Positions 50,616-62,935 of a stretch of 64,000 nt of DNA are shown piece after piece; position 1 is the first letter of the stretch, and the number at the start of each line of letters is the position of its first letter. The stretch is from Nissolia schottii. Its lineage: Eukaryota; Streptophyta; Magnoliopsida; Fabales; Fabaceae. The stretch spans positions 124,001 to 188,000 of the forward strand of contig QANU01031477.1 in assembly GCA_003254905.1 (NCBI GenBank), in the 5' to 3' direction. A program made the translations under genes and the position numbers. Below the pieces are notes generated by a model. The model searched no databases, was not told the DNA's origin, and saw only the letters and a program-made list of their open reading frames with translations.

Positions 50616-52832
50616 TCACACTATGCATTCGTTGTTTTGCACCCTTTTCTCCTTATTTTCTTCACCACCTAATTCCTTTTTTCCTTCTTCCTCTTTCACG
50701 TCGTCATCATCATGATCATGCTCAATAACTGGGATTGGGAACACTTCCTTAGTCCCCAATGGGCTCACCACCACAACGTTCCTCATCGGCTCTAGTGCTA
50801 ATTGCTCCTTCTTCACACTAACCCCTTTCTCCTTGTACATTGCATATAACACCATTTGGATTAGCCCCAATCCAAAACCCACCACATTTGGGATCTACAC
50901 ATAATAATAGGAAATTAATCCGTTAAATGAAGTTGCCTTAATGTTAAAACTATAGTGTTAATTAGTATCACAACAAGTTCGTAGCTAATCACATTTTATT
51001 ACATCATCTGTTGTGCATTAGAGTTTTTAAATAGATGCATTTTTATTTTATAGTCCTCATATATAACCTTACAAAAGTCAAGTAATAATTTGCATGACTT
51101 ATAATAAATAATGAGTAATGCTAGATTGAGCAGATTGCCAAAATTTATTAAAAGAATTTTTGACATAAAGTAAAAATAGTGATCGAATGAAATAAAGTGA
51201 TATGATTTATTTATTAATTTAGAGATTCTCATACATGTCATATCAGTCAACCAATTCAATTCAAACAATTTTATTTTTTTTTTTACATTTTGACATTTTT
51301 CATAAATCATATCTAACTAAGAATGACTCAATATAATTAGATGCTTACAGCAATGCATATGTCCTTGAGAAAAGCACCATAAGCAAACCACATTATGGCA
51401 CTCAGTGTGAGGAACAATGACAAGTTGAAGGGCATGAACTCTACACTCTTTGTACGAATAACTTGTGCCTACCACAACAACAAATTAATTAACAAAGATT
51501 TTGAGTGGGGCATAAGTTTTATACATAGAAGTGAAATCACTATTATTAATGAAAAGCAACATTCAATTCAATAATTAATGGAATATATATATATATTTTC
51601 ACTCACCACAATGCTTAGAGGTGCTGCAAACACACTCACTGAAATGGCCACACAAATCCATCCAAGGACTATGACACGTTGGGAACCTTGTAGAGCAAAG
51701 TGGGTTATGAAGACAATCAAGCCTAAACACACCACGTTCATCGCCATAAACAGTTTTATGGTTAAACTCTGCATGCAATTAATTAATTAAAAAAATTCAG
51801 CATCAACTTAGCTAGCCAAAATTAGTGCGATCAAGTTCTTTTTTTTATAATCAATTTTGATTAATTAGATAACTGATGAGAAATTATAGAGTTCAATTAG
51901 TACTAGTAGTTGGTAAATATTATATTATATACCTTGGCATCCTTGGTGGCATAGATCATGTACATGAAAATGTAAATAATCTCAACGACACATCCAAATG
52001 AGTTAATGGTAAGGAGGAGAGTAGCATCTGTTTTGAGTAAGCCATAGTACAGCCAAAGCACAGAGCTGAATAATGCAACCAGGTAAGGCAGTGATTGGAA
52101 CCCTTCAGTGGATTTCTTTTTGTATATTCGGTAGAATGTTGGCCTGCAATTTTATTTTTTTCATTTTTTTTAAAATGGAAAACACATACTCATTTAGCAT
52201 TAGTTAGTGTTGACAATATAACAATGAACATGGTCTTTTTTTTAATTATTCAAAAAATAATTAAATTAGCTTGTCCTTAGTTAGGAAGTGACACTTAATT
52301 AGTTGATGTGTTGACATATACTTACAGGGGTGCCAAGTACACCAGGAAGGAAATAATGTTACCTAGGCATCATCAAAAGGAAAATGTGTTAATTCCATTG
52401 CTTTAGCCAACTGCAGTTAATCCCGCATGATTATATTGATAATCAACCCTATAATTAAAACGGCCATAGTTTTATAATTGAGTCACGTAATAATAATGTA
52501 CGGGCTCAGCTTAGCCCATTCATTAATTAATTACTTTCAAAAGTAAAGAAGGTAGTTATTAAGGAATTAGAATTAGCTTGGTGGAAATGGAACTCTAAAA
52601 AGCTGTTCATGTATTAAAATAATGTGATTTTGAAAAGAAATGAGTTACAACAATGACAATAGAGAAAGATGAGAAATGCACTAGAAGAGGTTACTAGAAC
52701 ATGTTAATAATAAAAAAAAAACGAAGGAAAATTGCAGCAAATGAAAGAGACCAATGATGAAGACCCTTATCAGTGTTTACCTAATATCCCAAAAGTTAAT
52801 GCCAAATTGTGACCGTCCATATTAATAGCCAT
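50616..52832 (-). CDS. SWEET sugar transporter (clade III-like), complete
   Basis: This is a plasma-membrane bidirectional sugar (probably sucrose) uniporter of the MtN3/SWEET family. Six exons (52781-52832, 52326-52362, 51933-52143, 51607-51768, 51349-51468, 50616-50894) join in frame to 286 residues. Two MtN3 triple-helix repeats plus a linker helix give seven membrane segments. Repeat 1 contains [39 protein letters not shown] and [20 protein letters not shown]. Repeat 2 contains [40 protein letters not shown] and [20 protein letters not shown]. The long cytosolic tail is highly acidic ([17 protein letters not shown]). Length and motifs fit SWEET10-15, usually sucrose exporters in phloem loading, seeds or nectaries; substrate is inferred from the clade. 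Its leader holds a long (GA)n tract. Confidence 0.95.

Positions 52833-52835
<3 letters not shown>

Positions 52836-52889
<54 letters not shown>
52836..52889. repeat. (CT/GA)27 microsatellite in the SWEET 5' leader
   Basis: An uninterrupted CT run of about 54 bp (GA on the coding strand) begins 3 bases upstream of the SWEET start codon. Position and length make it part of the mRNA leader if transcription starts near 53010. Confidence 0.93.
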
Positions 52890-52893
<4 letters not shown>

Positions 52894-53037
52894 ATTCTTT
52901 AGGTTATGAGCAAATGCACAAGAGTATAGGGGTTGCTATAGGAAACCTTATTAGCTATAGGTTTATTAGTTCCTAATCAACCCCTTAATCTCATGCAAGG
53001 CACTGAAGCTGGTGGGGATGATTGAGCAAAACTATGT

Positions 53038-53049
53038 CCTATATATACA
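53038..53049 (-). promoter_or_regulatory. Putative TATA box of the SWEET gene
   Basis: TATATATAGG on the minus strand lies about 210 bp upstream of the start codon and predicts a leader of roughly 180 nt that includes the GA tract. No other clear TATA box lies nearer. Confidence 0.45.
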
Positions 53050-55582
53050 CAAACGATATGAAGAGAGAAACGAAAAGAAGGAAACTGAATTTTTAAAAAA
53101 AATAATAATTAAAAAAAGGAATAAAGGAGAAAGTATTGTTATTATTAATGATGAAGTGTGGGATATTGAGTCTATGCTGCGTAATGAAGTCATTCATGTT
53201 TCATGAGGCATTGGTCTTTTTAGTAGGTAACGTAGCCAAAAACCATTTACCTTGCCTGCCTAGGAATCTCCACGTGCCACTCGAATCATATTATTGAGAG
53301 GAGTATGACAACTTAATTTAATAATTCTTAAAAAATTGTGTGAGATTCATGGTAAATTCCAACTAATAGACTCACACCTCTATAAAAGCAGTCCAAGGAT
53401 TATATCAAATTGAATTCTTTAATATTATTTCTATTATTGGGAGATATCCATGGAATTTACATACATACTTTCACCAAACGTAATGCACTTTGCCAATAAG
53501 CCACAACGTATAAATATTAGTATCCATGTCAATGAGAATGCCACGTGTTTAATTGATGTCATTCAGTCATTATTTGAGTTTAGAAATATTTGCATCTTCA
53601 TTATAAGTTAAAATTCACGATGTATCTAAGTGTACCTATGTTGTGAGATAAGTAATAATGTAATCACATTTTAAATGTTCAAATAACATTAGTCTTATTT
53701 ATGTATGAAAAATAATAAAACAAAGCAAGATAAAGGTAAAAGAAAGTTTCTCTCATGACACATGTGTAACATCACATTCTTAAACGCGTATACAATAAAA
53801 ATAGGTTCTATCACTTTTATCTCCCAACAAGGGGTTTATTATAAGTGTGAAAAAAAAAATAGGTGTTGTCCTTGTGCGTAAGGAAAATTTTCTCGGGGGG
53901 TAATAATTTCTTTTGTTAAGAATTTCTCAACAAGACACACGGCTAGAATGCTAGGAAAAACGTGAGAGGACATAGTAACATTATTCTATTTGTCATTCTA
54001 AAACTTAGGGAGAGTCTTTTTTATTTTTTGACGTTACCGAAAATGGGGGAAGGTGTCCTAGCTAGGAAGGTATGGATGGAATAATCACGTGACGTGAGCT
54101 TCTCCTCCCTCCATGAAATCCTCTCAAACCGTTGATTTCTATCAAACACGCTTCGCCGCGTCATTCTCATTCCCAATTCTCTCTTCTTCTTCTTCTGTTA
54201 CACACTTAATTCCTTTTGCGCATTTCCGTTTGCACCCTTGTCTCATTCTGTAAGCTAGCTAGCTGTTTTCTGTGTGCGCATCTATTAAGGTTTTTCTTGT
54301 GCCACAAGCATTCCATTTTTTTACCTCTTATTTATTATTAGAGTTAATGTCTAAGTCTATACTTGATAAATGTGTTCACGCCTATCTTGGTCTCTAAGGT
54401 TGAGTTTAATAAAAAACATACAATTTTTATTCTTCTAAGCCTCAATGTTGTGTTTTCTCATGCAAAAATTTTCTCTCAACAAATTACAAAAAATACATTT
54501 TTTTTAATCTCTAAGACCCCTATCATGTTTGTTGTACCAAAGGTAACCTAAAAAAATTAAAATGTTAACTTAATTCCTGAAATATTTTTTTGTTGTCCAC
54601 ATTAGTCTTGTTGTTTCTTGTACTTTAGTCCCTAAAAAGATTAGTTAGAGAGACCAAGTTGGGCACCAAACAAAATTTCAAAGACTAAGTTGAGATTTTA
54701 ATTTTTTTTCATCAAATTAGATACCGAGACATTTTTTATGGATTAACTTGAACATTAACTCTAATTATTATTTCAACTATTTTTTTATAAAGTGAAAAAA
54801 TAGGGTTTTATCAACTCTTCAAATTAAAAGAATGTATTGTGTGTATGTCACTAATTGATTTTCCCTCTTCAAGCCTTGCATTTCTTGCGGTTCTCTTGTG
54901 CAAAAGGAATTGAGTACGACAAAATAACAAACCCCTCCATCAACAAAATTCAATGATTTTAGCTAGTATTTTTTCATCTTGCTATAGTTGGTAATTAACA
55001 ATTGACTATCTATATATAGTATAGCTAGCTATAATTAAGGCTAAATCTAGAGCTCTGGTATATGGTGCATTCATTTGAGATTGCAGTACATTTTTTCAAT
55101 GATTGGTATATATTGGGGATTGCTCACTCGAAATCCTATATATTTTCCAATTCAAGAATAATGTGCTACAGCTAGGAAAAAGGATTTTCGCAAGTATTAA
55201 ACATAACTACTTTTGTGACGCTGATAAGCTAGCTTCACAAGTCATGCTTTGCTTTTACGTCTTTTATGGGTGACATTGGAGAGAAAATTAAGGAACGTCT
55301 GTATGATTGATCAGTAGTAACACATTAATCATGAATGGCATAACATTTCATGTGATTTATTGTAACATTAACATGCGGCTGGGTTTCATAATTCTGTGGT
55401 CGAGATCCACCAGTCAAACACGGTACTTTAAAGATGGAAAATAAGATTGTAAGTCATGGGAATTAAGCTCTCTCTCTCTCTCTCTCTTATATTATGAGAA
55501 AAAGTGTCCATAAAAAATTGAAAAAGTTTTGGCTGTCAGGGAATCTTGCATCGAGCACTGTCCAATGTGTCCACAGCGCTCC
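53050..55582. other. Intergenic DNA with one promoter-like patch
   Basis: SWEET upstream region followed by AT-rich sequence. At 54087-54253 a CACGTGACGTG box is followed by CT-rich leader-like sequence, a 46-codon frame starting at 54113 and a donor-like CT/GTAAGC at about 54250. No downstream exon was found. A short CT microsatellite lies at about 55469-55487. Nothing else is recognised. Confidence 0.4.
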
Positions 55583-57647
55583 AAATTTTTTACTCTTTTA
55601 TCCTTAGTAGAGGAATTAATTATCAAAATATCATCGTTTTAAAATATATTATCTAATTACCACCGTTTGGGCTGACGTGGATTCCGCGGACAGCGTGGAC
55701 GGCCACGCCTAAATTCGCCAACACGGTTGGCGAATTCCTTACAAACGTAAATATATTACTTGCCCTAAATTCGCCAACGCGAAAGGAGAATTCAACACGA
55801 ATTCGCCACCTGTGTTAGCCAATCACTACTCACGTGCCCTAAACCTTGCAAACCGGTTTGACGAACGCTGGCAAATTCAACCCGGATTTGCCACCCGGTT
55901 TGGCGAGTCCGCATTAATGATGTTGATAAATTGTATAATAGGTTTTTAACATAAAATCACATAAAACTATATAATATCCAAACACTATTTTATAGGCACA
56001 CAAAATTCTTAATAGATTATAATGCATATTACACACACACACACATATATATGATGGAGGGTGCAAAAGTCCAAAAAACATGGTTTCTCGGATAAGTGCA
56101 AAAGTCCAAAAAATATGCTTGCAAAAAGACTGATACGCTCTTTGCCCTGCGCACAGGGGGTCAAATCGATCGATTTGCACTTTGGAGAGCCAGAATGACT
56201 TTGACTCATTTCTCAACTTTTTTTACCAATACAACAACTACTATAGGTATATAAACACTTAAAATGTTTGTGATCTAACCAATGTGAGACTAGAGCTTTC
56301 GAAATACATGTTTTCTAACAAAGTGGCTGCAATGAGAGTTTTCTTTCCCATACACACTGAATGTTACATATACATTACAGTATTGCTTGATTTTTGCTCT
56401 AAACGAAACAATTTTCTGAGCTACGTGTCTATTATTTTGAAGAAAAAAAAAGTGACGCTATATTTCTATAAATCGAAGATAAGACATAGTTGCTGATTGA
56501 TTGTTGTTGTTGAAGGTAGCAATCACTAATTAACTTGATTGTAGTAAAAAAGAAACCGTACTTGTATACATGCCTCTTTTGAGAATTCATTATTTCTAAT
56601 AACCGATGGGTTCGTCATTTATCATCGCTATTAAAAAAACTAATGGTTATTATTTCATATATACATTATTATTTAAATCTTTACTGACAGAAATGAATGC
56701 TAATTACTCAAACAATGCATTATTCATTTTTTACGGTTGCTTTTTGGCAACAAAACAAATTTAAGAATGGCTAAAAATTGTGATAGCAGAGGACATTGTG
56801 CCGAAAGATTTGAGGCATGCTTAATACAATTGCTATTTAGGCAAGCCTTAACCGACTCGTTTAGCATACAAATTGAGGTATACTATATATAGGATACAAA
56901 CAAAAGTATACTACAATACCATACAAAAGCTTGTATAACAAAACATGTATACCATCCTCAAGTTCAACTTCTTTGATATTCACAATCCATCTATGCATGT
57001 ATATGTAAGATTCACTGTGTATGGGAAAGATAACTCTCATTGCAGCCACTTTGTTAGAAAACATGTATTTCAAAAGTTCTAGTCCCACATTGGTTAGATC
57101 ACAAACCTTTTAACTGTTTATATACTTTTAGTAGTTGTTGTATTGGTAAAAAGAGTTGAGAAAGGAGTTGGGCGCGCGTGCATGAGTCAAAGCCATTTGG
57201 GCTCTCCGAATTGCAAATTGATTGATTTGCCCCCCTGCGCGCACGACAAAGAGCGTATCGATCTTTTTGCAAGCATATTTTTTGGACTTTTGCACTTATC
57301 CGAGAAATCATGTTTTTTGGACTTTTGCACCCTCCATCATATATATATATGTGTGTGAGTGTGTGTAATATGCATTATAATCTATTACAAATTTTGTGTG
57401 CCTATAAAATAGTGTTTGGATATTATATAGTTTTATGTGATTTTATGTTAAAAACCTATTATACAATTTATCAACATCATTAATGCGGAGGCCATATTCA
57501 CCAACTGTGTTGGCAAATCTGACGTGGTCGTCCACGCGGTCCGCAGAATCCACCTCAGCCCAAACCGTGGTAATTAGGTAATATGTTTTGCAACAAGGGT
57601 ATTTTGGTAATTAGTTCCTCTAGCGAGAGTAAAAGAGTAAAAAACTC
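55583..57647. mobile_element. Non-autonomous Mutator-like element with very long inverted arms (2.07 kb)
   Basis: The left arm (about 55583-56380) and right arm (about 56990-57647) are inverted copies over most of their length. Both carry, in mirrored order, ATTTTTTACTCTTTTA ends, a TTTGGGCTGA(C/G)GTGGATTC block, GCATTAATGATGTTGATAAA, an AC/TA microsatellite, GCAAAAGTCCAAAAAA units, and AATGAGAGTT...CCCATACAC. The flanks are CAGCGCTCC (55574-55582) and TAGCGCTCC (57648-57656), a 9-bp duplication with one mismatch, diagnostic of Mutator-like insertion. The roughly 600-bp centre and the arms contain no transposase. The left arm carries an extra block (about 55725-55905) absent from the right. 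Confidence 0.9.
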
Positions 57648-57656
57648 TAGCGCTCC

Positions 57657-59266
57657 ACTACCATGATTTTTTACATATATGTATTATGTATGTTGGTACT
57701 ACAGGGGACATGACACATAGAGATGTAGGGAAAAAATTTAATTTATATATTTTTTTATATTTTATTAAAATTAAGACACAAGGGATACAAATCTTTTATT
57801 CGAAGGGACATAGAATTGAAACCTAAAAGAATAATAATTTTCTTTATCGTTGTCCTCTGTCTTATATATGATATGATATCAAAGTCATTGAAAATAAATG
57901 GTTATCCACCCTCCCCTGTCCCAAGAACCCAATTCAATTATTTGGATGCGATTAACAACTTTCGCACTAATTAAAGGTGGTTTATATGATGTTATAATCA
58001 ATTAACTAATTTGTTAGTAATTTGAGTTGCAAATGTCTACCACCATGCCACTGATATGCGGAACTTATGGAAGGCTTGTACCACGTGTTTTTGGCATGGA
58101 ATTTTTATGAATGAAATATGCATTAGAAATTATAATCTAATAATAATAATTTGAATGGATAACTATGAGATTTTAAGAAGGGAAACTTGGTGGGTTGGTG
58201 GTTTGTGTGTATAGCAGATATGTGTGTATATATTAGTTAGTGCCCTCTTTAATTGTTTGTTTTTAGTGGCTTATTGGGCATGAAGATAAGGGTGGATAAG
58301 GTTCAAGATTGTTTAGGAAGGTGATCTTAAGTTGGGGATGCAACTCCAATAATGAAATTATGAGTCTTTCCATTCAATTAATCATGAAAAAGGATAAAGA
58401 AACAAATAGATAAAAAAAAATGTAACATTGATTGTTCAAGTAGTTTGACACTTTTTTTTAAGCAAAGCTTGAATTTAAGTGTTGTGAGTAAAAAAACTAT
58501 TATTAAAAAATTTTTATCCTCACAGTGAACTAACTTGGCTCAAATCAGATTAAATGAAATCTATTAAACTTTAGGTATATATGATTTTAATTAAAAGTAA
58601 AGTTGGTAGCATAGACCATTTCTCAAGCTACACAACCCTACATATATTAGCCCAAAAACATTTTAATACAACGCATTTAAATATGACTAGACATTAACTT
58701 TTCATTTAAACACTTTTAAATATGTGTTAAACAAGTGTCTTCTTTATATGTCCTATATAATGGCATACAACAATCTCACAAAGATTTGACCTTCCTAGTT
58801 AGGAGTGTGGTGGCTCAAGCTTAATATCATGGGAGAATCAATAAAATGGGATCTCGCGCATTTTTGACCCCAATGTAAACTCAATACATGTGCTGATGTG
58901 CATAAAACATGAAATGGATACAGTTTTTAATGTTAGTCGTATCAAACATTAATTGATTCTCCCTCTATCCATCAATTTTAATTAAGTTATTCTTACGAAA
59001 AATTATAGTAAATAAAATGTTTAGATTAAGTTACTCTTATAAAAAATTGTAATGTAATTAATACAATAATAAAAAATTCATAATAAATAGATACATAATT
59101 AAAAATATAATAATTAATATTTTAATAATGTATTCAAATAACAATTAATTTTTAAAAAAAATTAAATAAAACGTGGCATATCAAAATGGATAAGTGAACT
59201 TTTTAATCTTCAATCGGAAAGAGGACTGATTGAGTTTTAAAGTTGAAATATGACTATACTTCTGTA
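57657..59266. other. AT-rich intergenic DNA
   Basis: No gene is supported. A CTCCCTCTATCCATCAATTT stretch at about 58961 followed by AT-rich sequence to about 59190 resembles a degenerate Stowaway-type MITE, but the right end and TA flanks are not convincing. Confidence 0.35.
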
Positions 59267-59615
59267 TAGGGGTGTCAAAATGGGCGGGTTCGGCCCGTTT
59301 AGGCTCGCGGGCCTAAACGGGCTGGGCAAAAAATATGCATATTTTTTAGGCTCGGCTCGTTTATGGTCAGTCCGAGGGCCTAAACGGGCCGCTCGCCAGC
59401 TCGTTTATTTTTTTAAAAAAAATTCAAAAAAAATTATTGAAATTTTTTTTAAAAAAATTCACGGGTAAACGGGCCAGCCCGCGAGCCAAACGGATCGGGC
59501 TTAAACAGTCCAATTTTTTTTCAAATTTTTACGAGCCTATTTTTTGCATGTAAAGCCCGTCCATTTAACCGGGTAAACGGACCAAGTAAACGGGCCGGAC
59601 CCATTTGGACAGCCA
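59267..59615. mobile_element. Degenerate hAT-type MITE, about 350 bp
   Basis: The left end TAGGGGTGTCAAAATGGGC, the subterminal GGCCCGTTTAGGCTCGCGGG block and the right-side TTTTTTGCATGTAAAGCCCG then CCATTTAACCGGGTAAACGG match the 917-bp MITE at 24195-25111 closely. The right terminus (CCCATTTGGACAGCCA) is mutated and no 8-bp duplication is visible. Confidence 0.75.
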
Positions 59616-62600
59616 TTGATAAAAGGAAGTAGGAACGCGATAATGTTCGTCCAATCAAACCAATGTTAGTTGTTGCATTGAAGAAAGTTGTGAAACAATG
59701 TATGGTGGAAATATAGGTTTGCAGCATAAGGTAGGCATAAAACAAGGCGAATCCAGGTCTGTTTGAAGTAAAGATTTTTAATGACATGACTTTAATTTTT
59801 GCCTTTTTAAAGGTGCTTGGATTTTTTTTTCAAAAGACATTGGAGTTTATTTTAAAAAGTTAATTGTTGATATAAAATTTAAAAGTTGAAAATAAATTTT
59901 AATGAGAAGTTAATAACTTTTGAAAAAAAAGTTAAAAATATTTCTTTTCTAGATTTAGATTTTTTTTAAATTTATGCAAATATATAAAATTGATTATTTC
60001 AATAAAAAATGATTATTTTAATAAATAAGTTGAAACAAACACACTAATTACAAGATGGGTAAGAATTCTCTAAAATGAAACCACTCACTTTAGAGAATAA
60101 AATTAGAGATCTCACTATTAAATTATTAAAGTAAAGATGAGACTCATTTTTATTTTAATAATTCAACAATGATATTTATTATTTTATCTTTTAAAGTGAA
60201 AATTTTCATTTTAAAGCATTTAAATATTTAAAAATACTATTTCGTTTAACATTATTAGATTTTTTTATTATTATTTCAATAGTTTTTTTTTTCTGTCATG
60301 AACTCATGGGTGTTGATTTTGACTTGATTGATGGAAATTTACTGGTTTGGCCAAATGGACTATACCCTGATACGGTTGTCAGTGGAGTTTGACTGAGTTG
60401 GATAATTAGCTTTGTGTTCAATGGGTCATAGTTAGAAAGAAATCAAATCCCGACCTATTTGTCTAAACAAAACATTATTTAGAGCTCAAATAGCAAGCAT
60501 AAAAAAATTGTTAATTTTATTCATAATTGAATACTTCAATCGTTTTATTAAAAATTAAACATACAGTACAAGTAAGTATGAGTAATTACTCACGGAATTT
60601 AAAACTGTGGTTGGATGGCAGCGAATTAGAGGAATAAAAAAAGAATGACGTTTAAATAGAACGTTAGAGTGAAAAACTACTTTACTAAGGTTCGTTTAAA
60701 GATACATTCATGTTTTTTTCTAATGGGAAATAAATAATAATTAAATCAAAAGTAATAAGGACAGTGAGCAAGAAAATAGGAGCATTCTCAATTCAAGATG
60801 CAATATTTTAGAATAATGCAAAGTTGATAAAAACATCAATTAAAGAATTACAATTCCTTAGAATATGTGACGTTATAAATCAGCTAAAGCATAAATATAA
60901 ATGTAAGATAAGAATGATTCTTCATGTGAGAAATTGGAGAGGCCATCATTTAGTATATGGATTGTGTAAGATGTGTTACTTTTGAAGTAAATTTTTAAGC
61001 AACCTAACTCCCAAGTAAATATGGCACTTTCGCGTGTTTTCATAATTTTTTTACATTGAATAACATCTATCGAATCGATTTATGGATTAGATATAACGAA
61101 TGATTTTTTGTTGACCCTTATGATAATGCTTAAACGGAAGCCACTACTGTGGCATCACATGCAAAGTCCATGCTTACTGTGTAGATACTGATACAAAGAA
61201 CTAACCATTAATTTTATCTTATTAAACTGTCAAATTGCATATTGTATATTTTGCGCGCGCTAAGAAAAATAAAGTTTTAAGTAGTTACTACACAGTCAAC
61301 CTTTAACACTTACAAAGAATTTTGATTTGTCCATGCTCAATTTTTTTTAGAGTCAAACATTATGTCAAATCAATGTTGTCATTTTCTATCTCTTTAGATT
61401 AAAGTGAGTTTAGGAAAGTTCATAATGATTTTACTGTGTCTTTTCCACTTGCTCAATTAATTGGGTATGAGGGATGCATATTTAAAAGACCATATTTGTA
61501 CACAATACAATTATGTTTTATTAAACCTATTATGTTCCGTATTCATACATTTCTTCTTTAGAAAGCACACAGATTTTTTTACCAATTTTTAAAAAATTAC
61601 ACTATACACTCAAATAAAATGATAAATTTAATTAATATTACACCCGTTAAATTCAACCACCATTCACTTTAATGCATACTACCTACTCATAACTACCACC
61701 AAGTGAGTGTCACTTAACTGCACTATCATCACTCTACACCACACAATAGAATTAAAAAAAAAAAGAGATTATTTTATCATTAACTGCACAAAAAATAAAT
61801 GCTACATTGAATTACAAATGTATAGTGGTATTATTTCAAGTTTAAGTCACATGTAAACAACAAAAATGCTAGAATAACTTTGTCAAATAAACGTATATGC
61901 AACTCGAATATAATTAGTTTTATAGTAGAATATATAAATAAATACATGTAATCAAGATTTTAAACTTACAAAAGTAGTATTTGCACAATGTGTTTTTTGA
62001 AATATTTCTAAAATTCATTTTTAACATAAAAAGAATAATCAATTTTTATTTTTTAAATATCAATAATTTTAAACTTTCCTATACATATTCTGATATTATT
62101 ATTTTTTCTTAAAAGGAATTCAAACAAGTGAACCCAAAAAAATTTCCATTTCCACCAAAATAATATTCCACAAAGCAAACGTGAATGAAGCCTAAGAAAA
62201 TTGGCAACGACTAATAAGAAAAATGGTAAACCAAACTAATGTTAGGAGGAACCTTCAATCGTTTTTCCTCGTATCAAAACAGAAAAGAAGCAACTTTTTC
62301 ACGTTAAGAGGTTGTACCAGTGACACTGATGCCGCATTCAGCGTACAGGGCCCATGATCTTCGATCTAAGGTGGTCTTCACCGACACGACATCCCATGTA
62401 GCAATTTTTCCAAGGCCCTTTTTCTCAATTTTTTTTTTGTTTTTTATCTTTTGCGAACATACACCAATAAAGGATAGTTAATACCATTACCTGCAAAAAG
62501 GGTTGACGAAAATTATGCATGTTTTGGGCCGTACCCTCTATGAATCATGAATTGCCAATTTGACATCATCATCATCAATCATGACTTGAACCAAAGTTGA

Positions 62601-62935
62601 TGCCTTTGTCCTTAGATTCACTCATTCATTCATTCACCCTTTCTTTCCTTTTTGGTCCCCAACTTTTCCTAATTTCAACCAATCAATCTCTTCAGCACAG
62701 ACCCACAGTGCAGATGCCTTAAAGTGTGTCAATTTTTAAGCATGATGGGTGGCTTTAATGGGTATGGTTTGCCTTGAGGCCAAGTTGGGTGGGTTAAAGT
62801 TGGATCCTTTTTTGGTTCTGGAGTAGTGGGGCCTTTTGCTGCTCCAGTTCCATTGAAAGGAGGGTTAAGGGGATGAATGATCGTGTGAGAATAGAGTATC
62901 ACTGTGTCTGCTGCTAGTATAGTGGATGCATACAT
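59616..62935. other. AT-rich intergenic DNA and promoter side of the right-edge gene
   Basis: No gene or clear transposon was recognised between 59616 and about 62700. The last 200-300 bp before 62936 are the likely leader/promoter of the esterase-like gene, but no strong TATA box stands out. Confidence 0.4.

Noticed and set aside
58961..59190. Possible second Stowaway MITE
   Set aside because: The left end resembles CTCCCTC, but no matching right end with TA flanks could be found.
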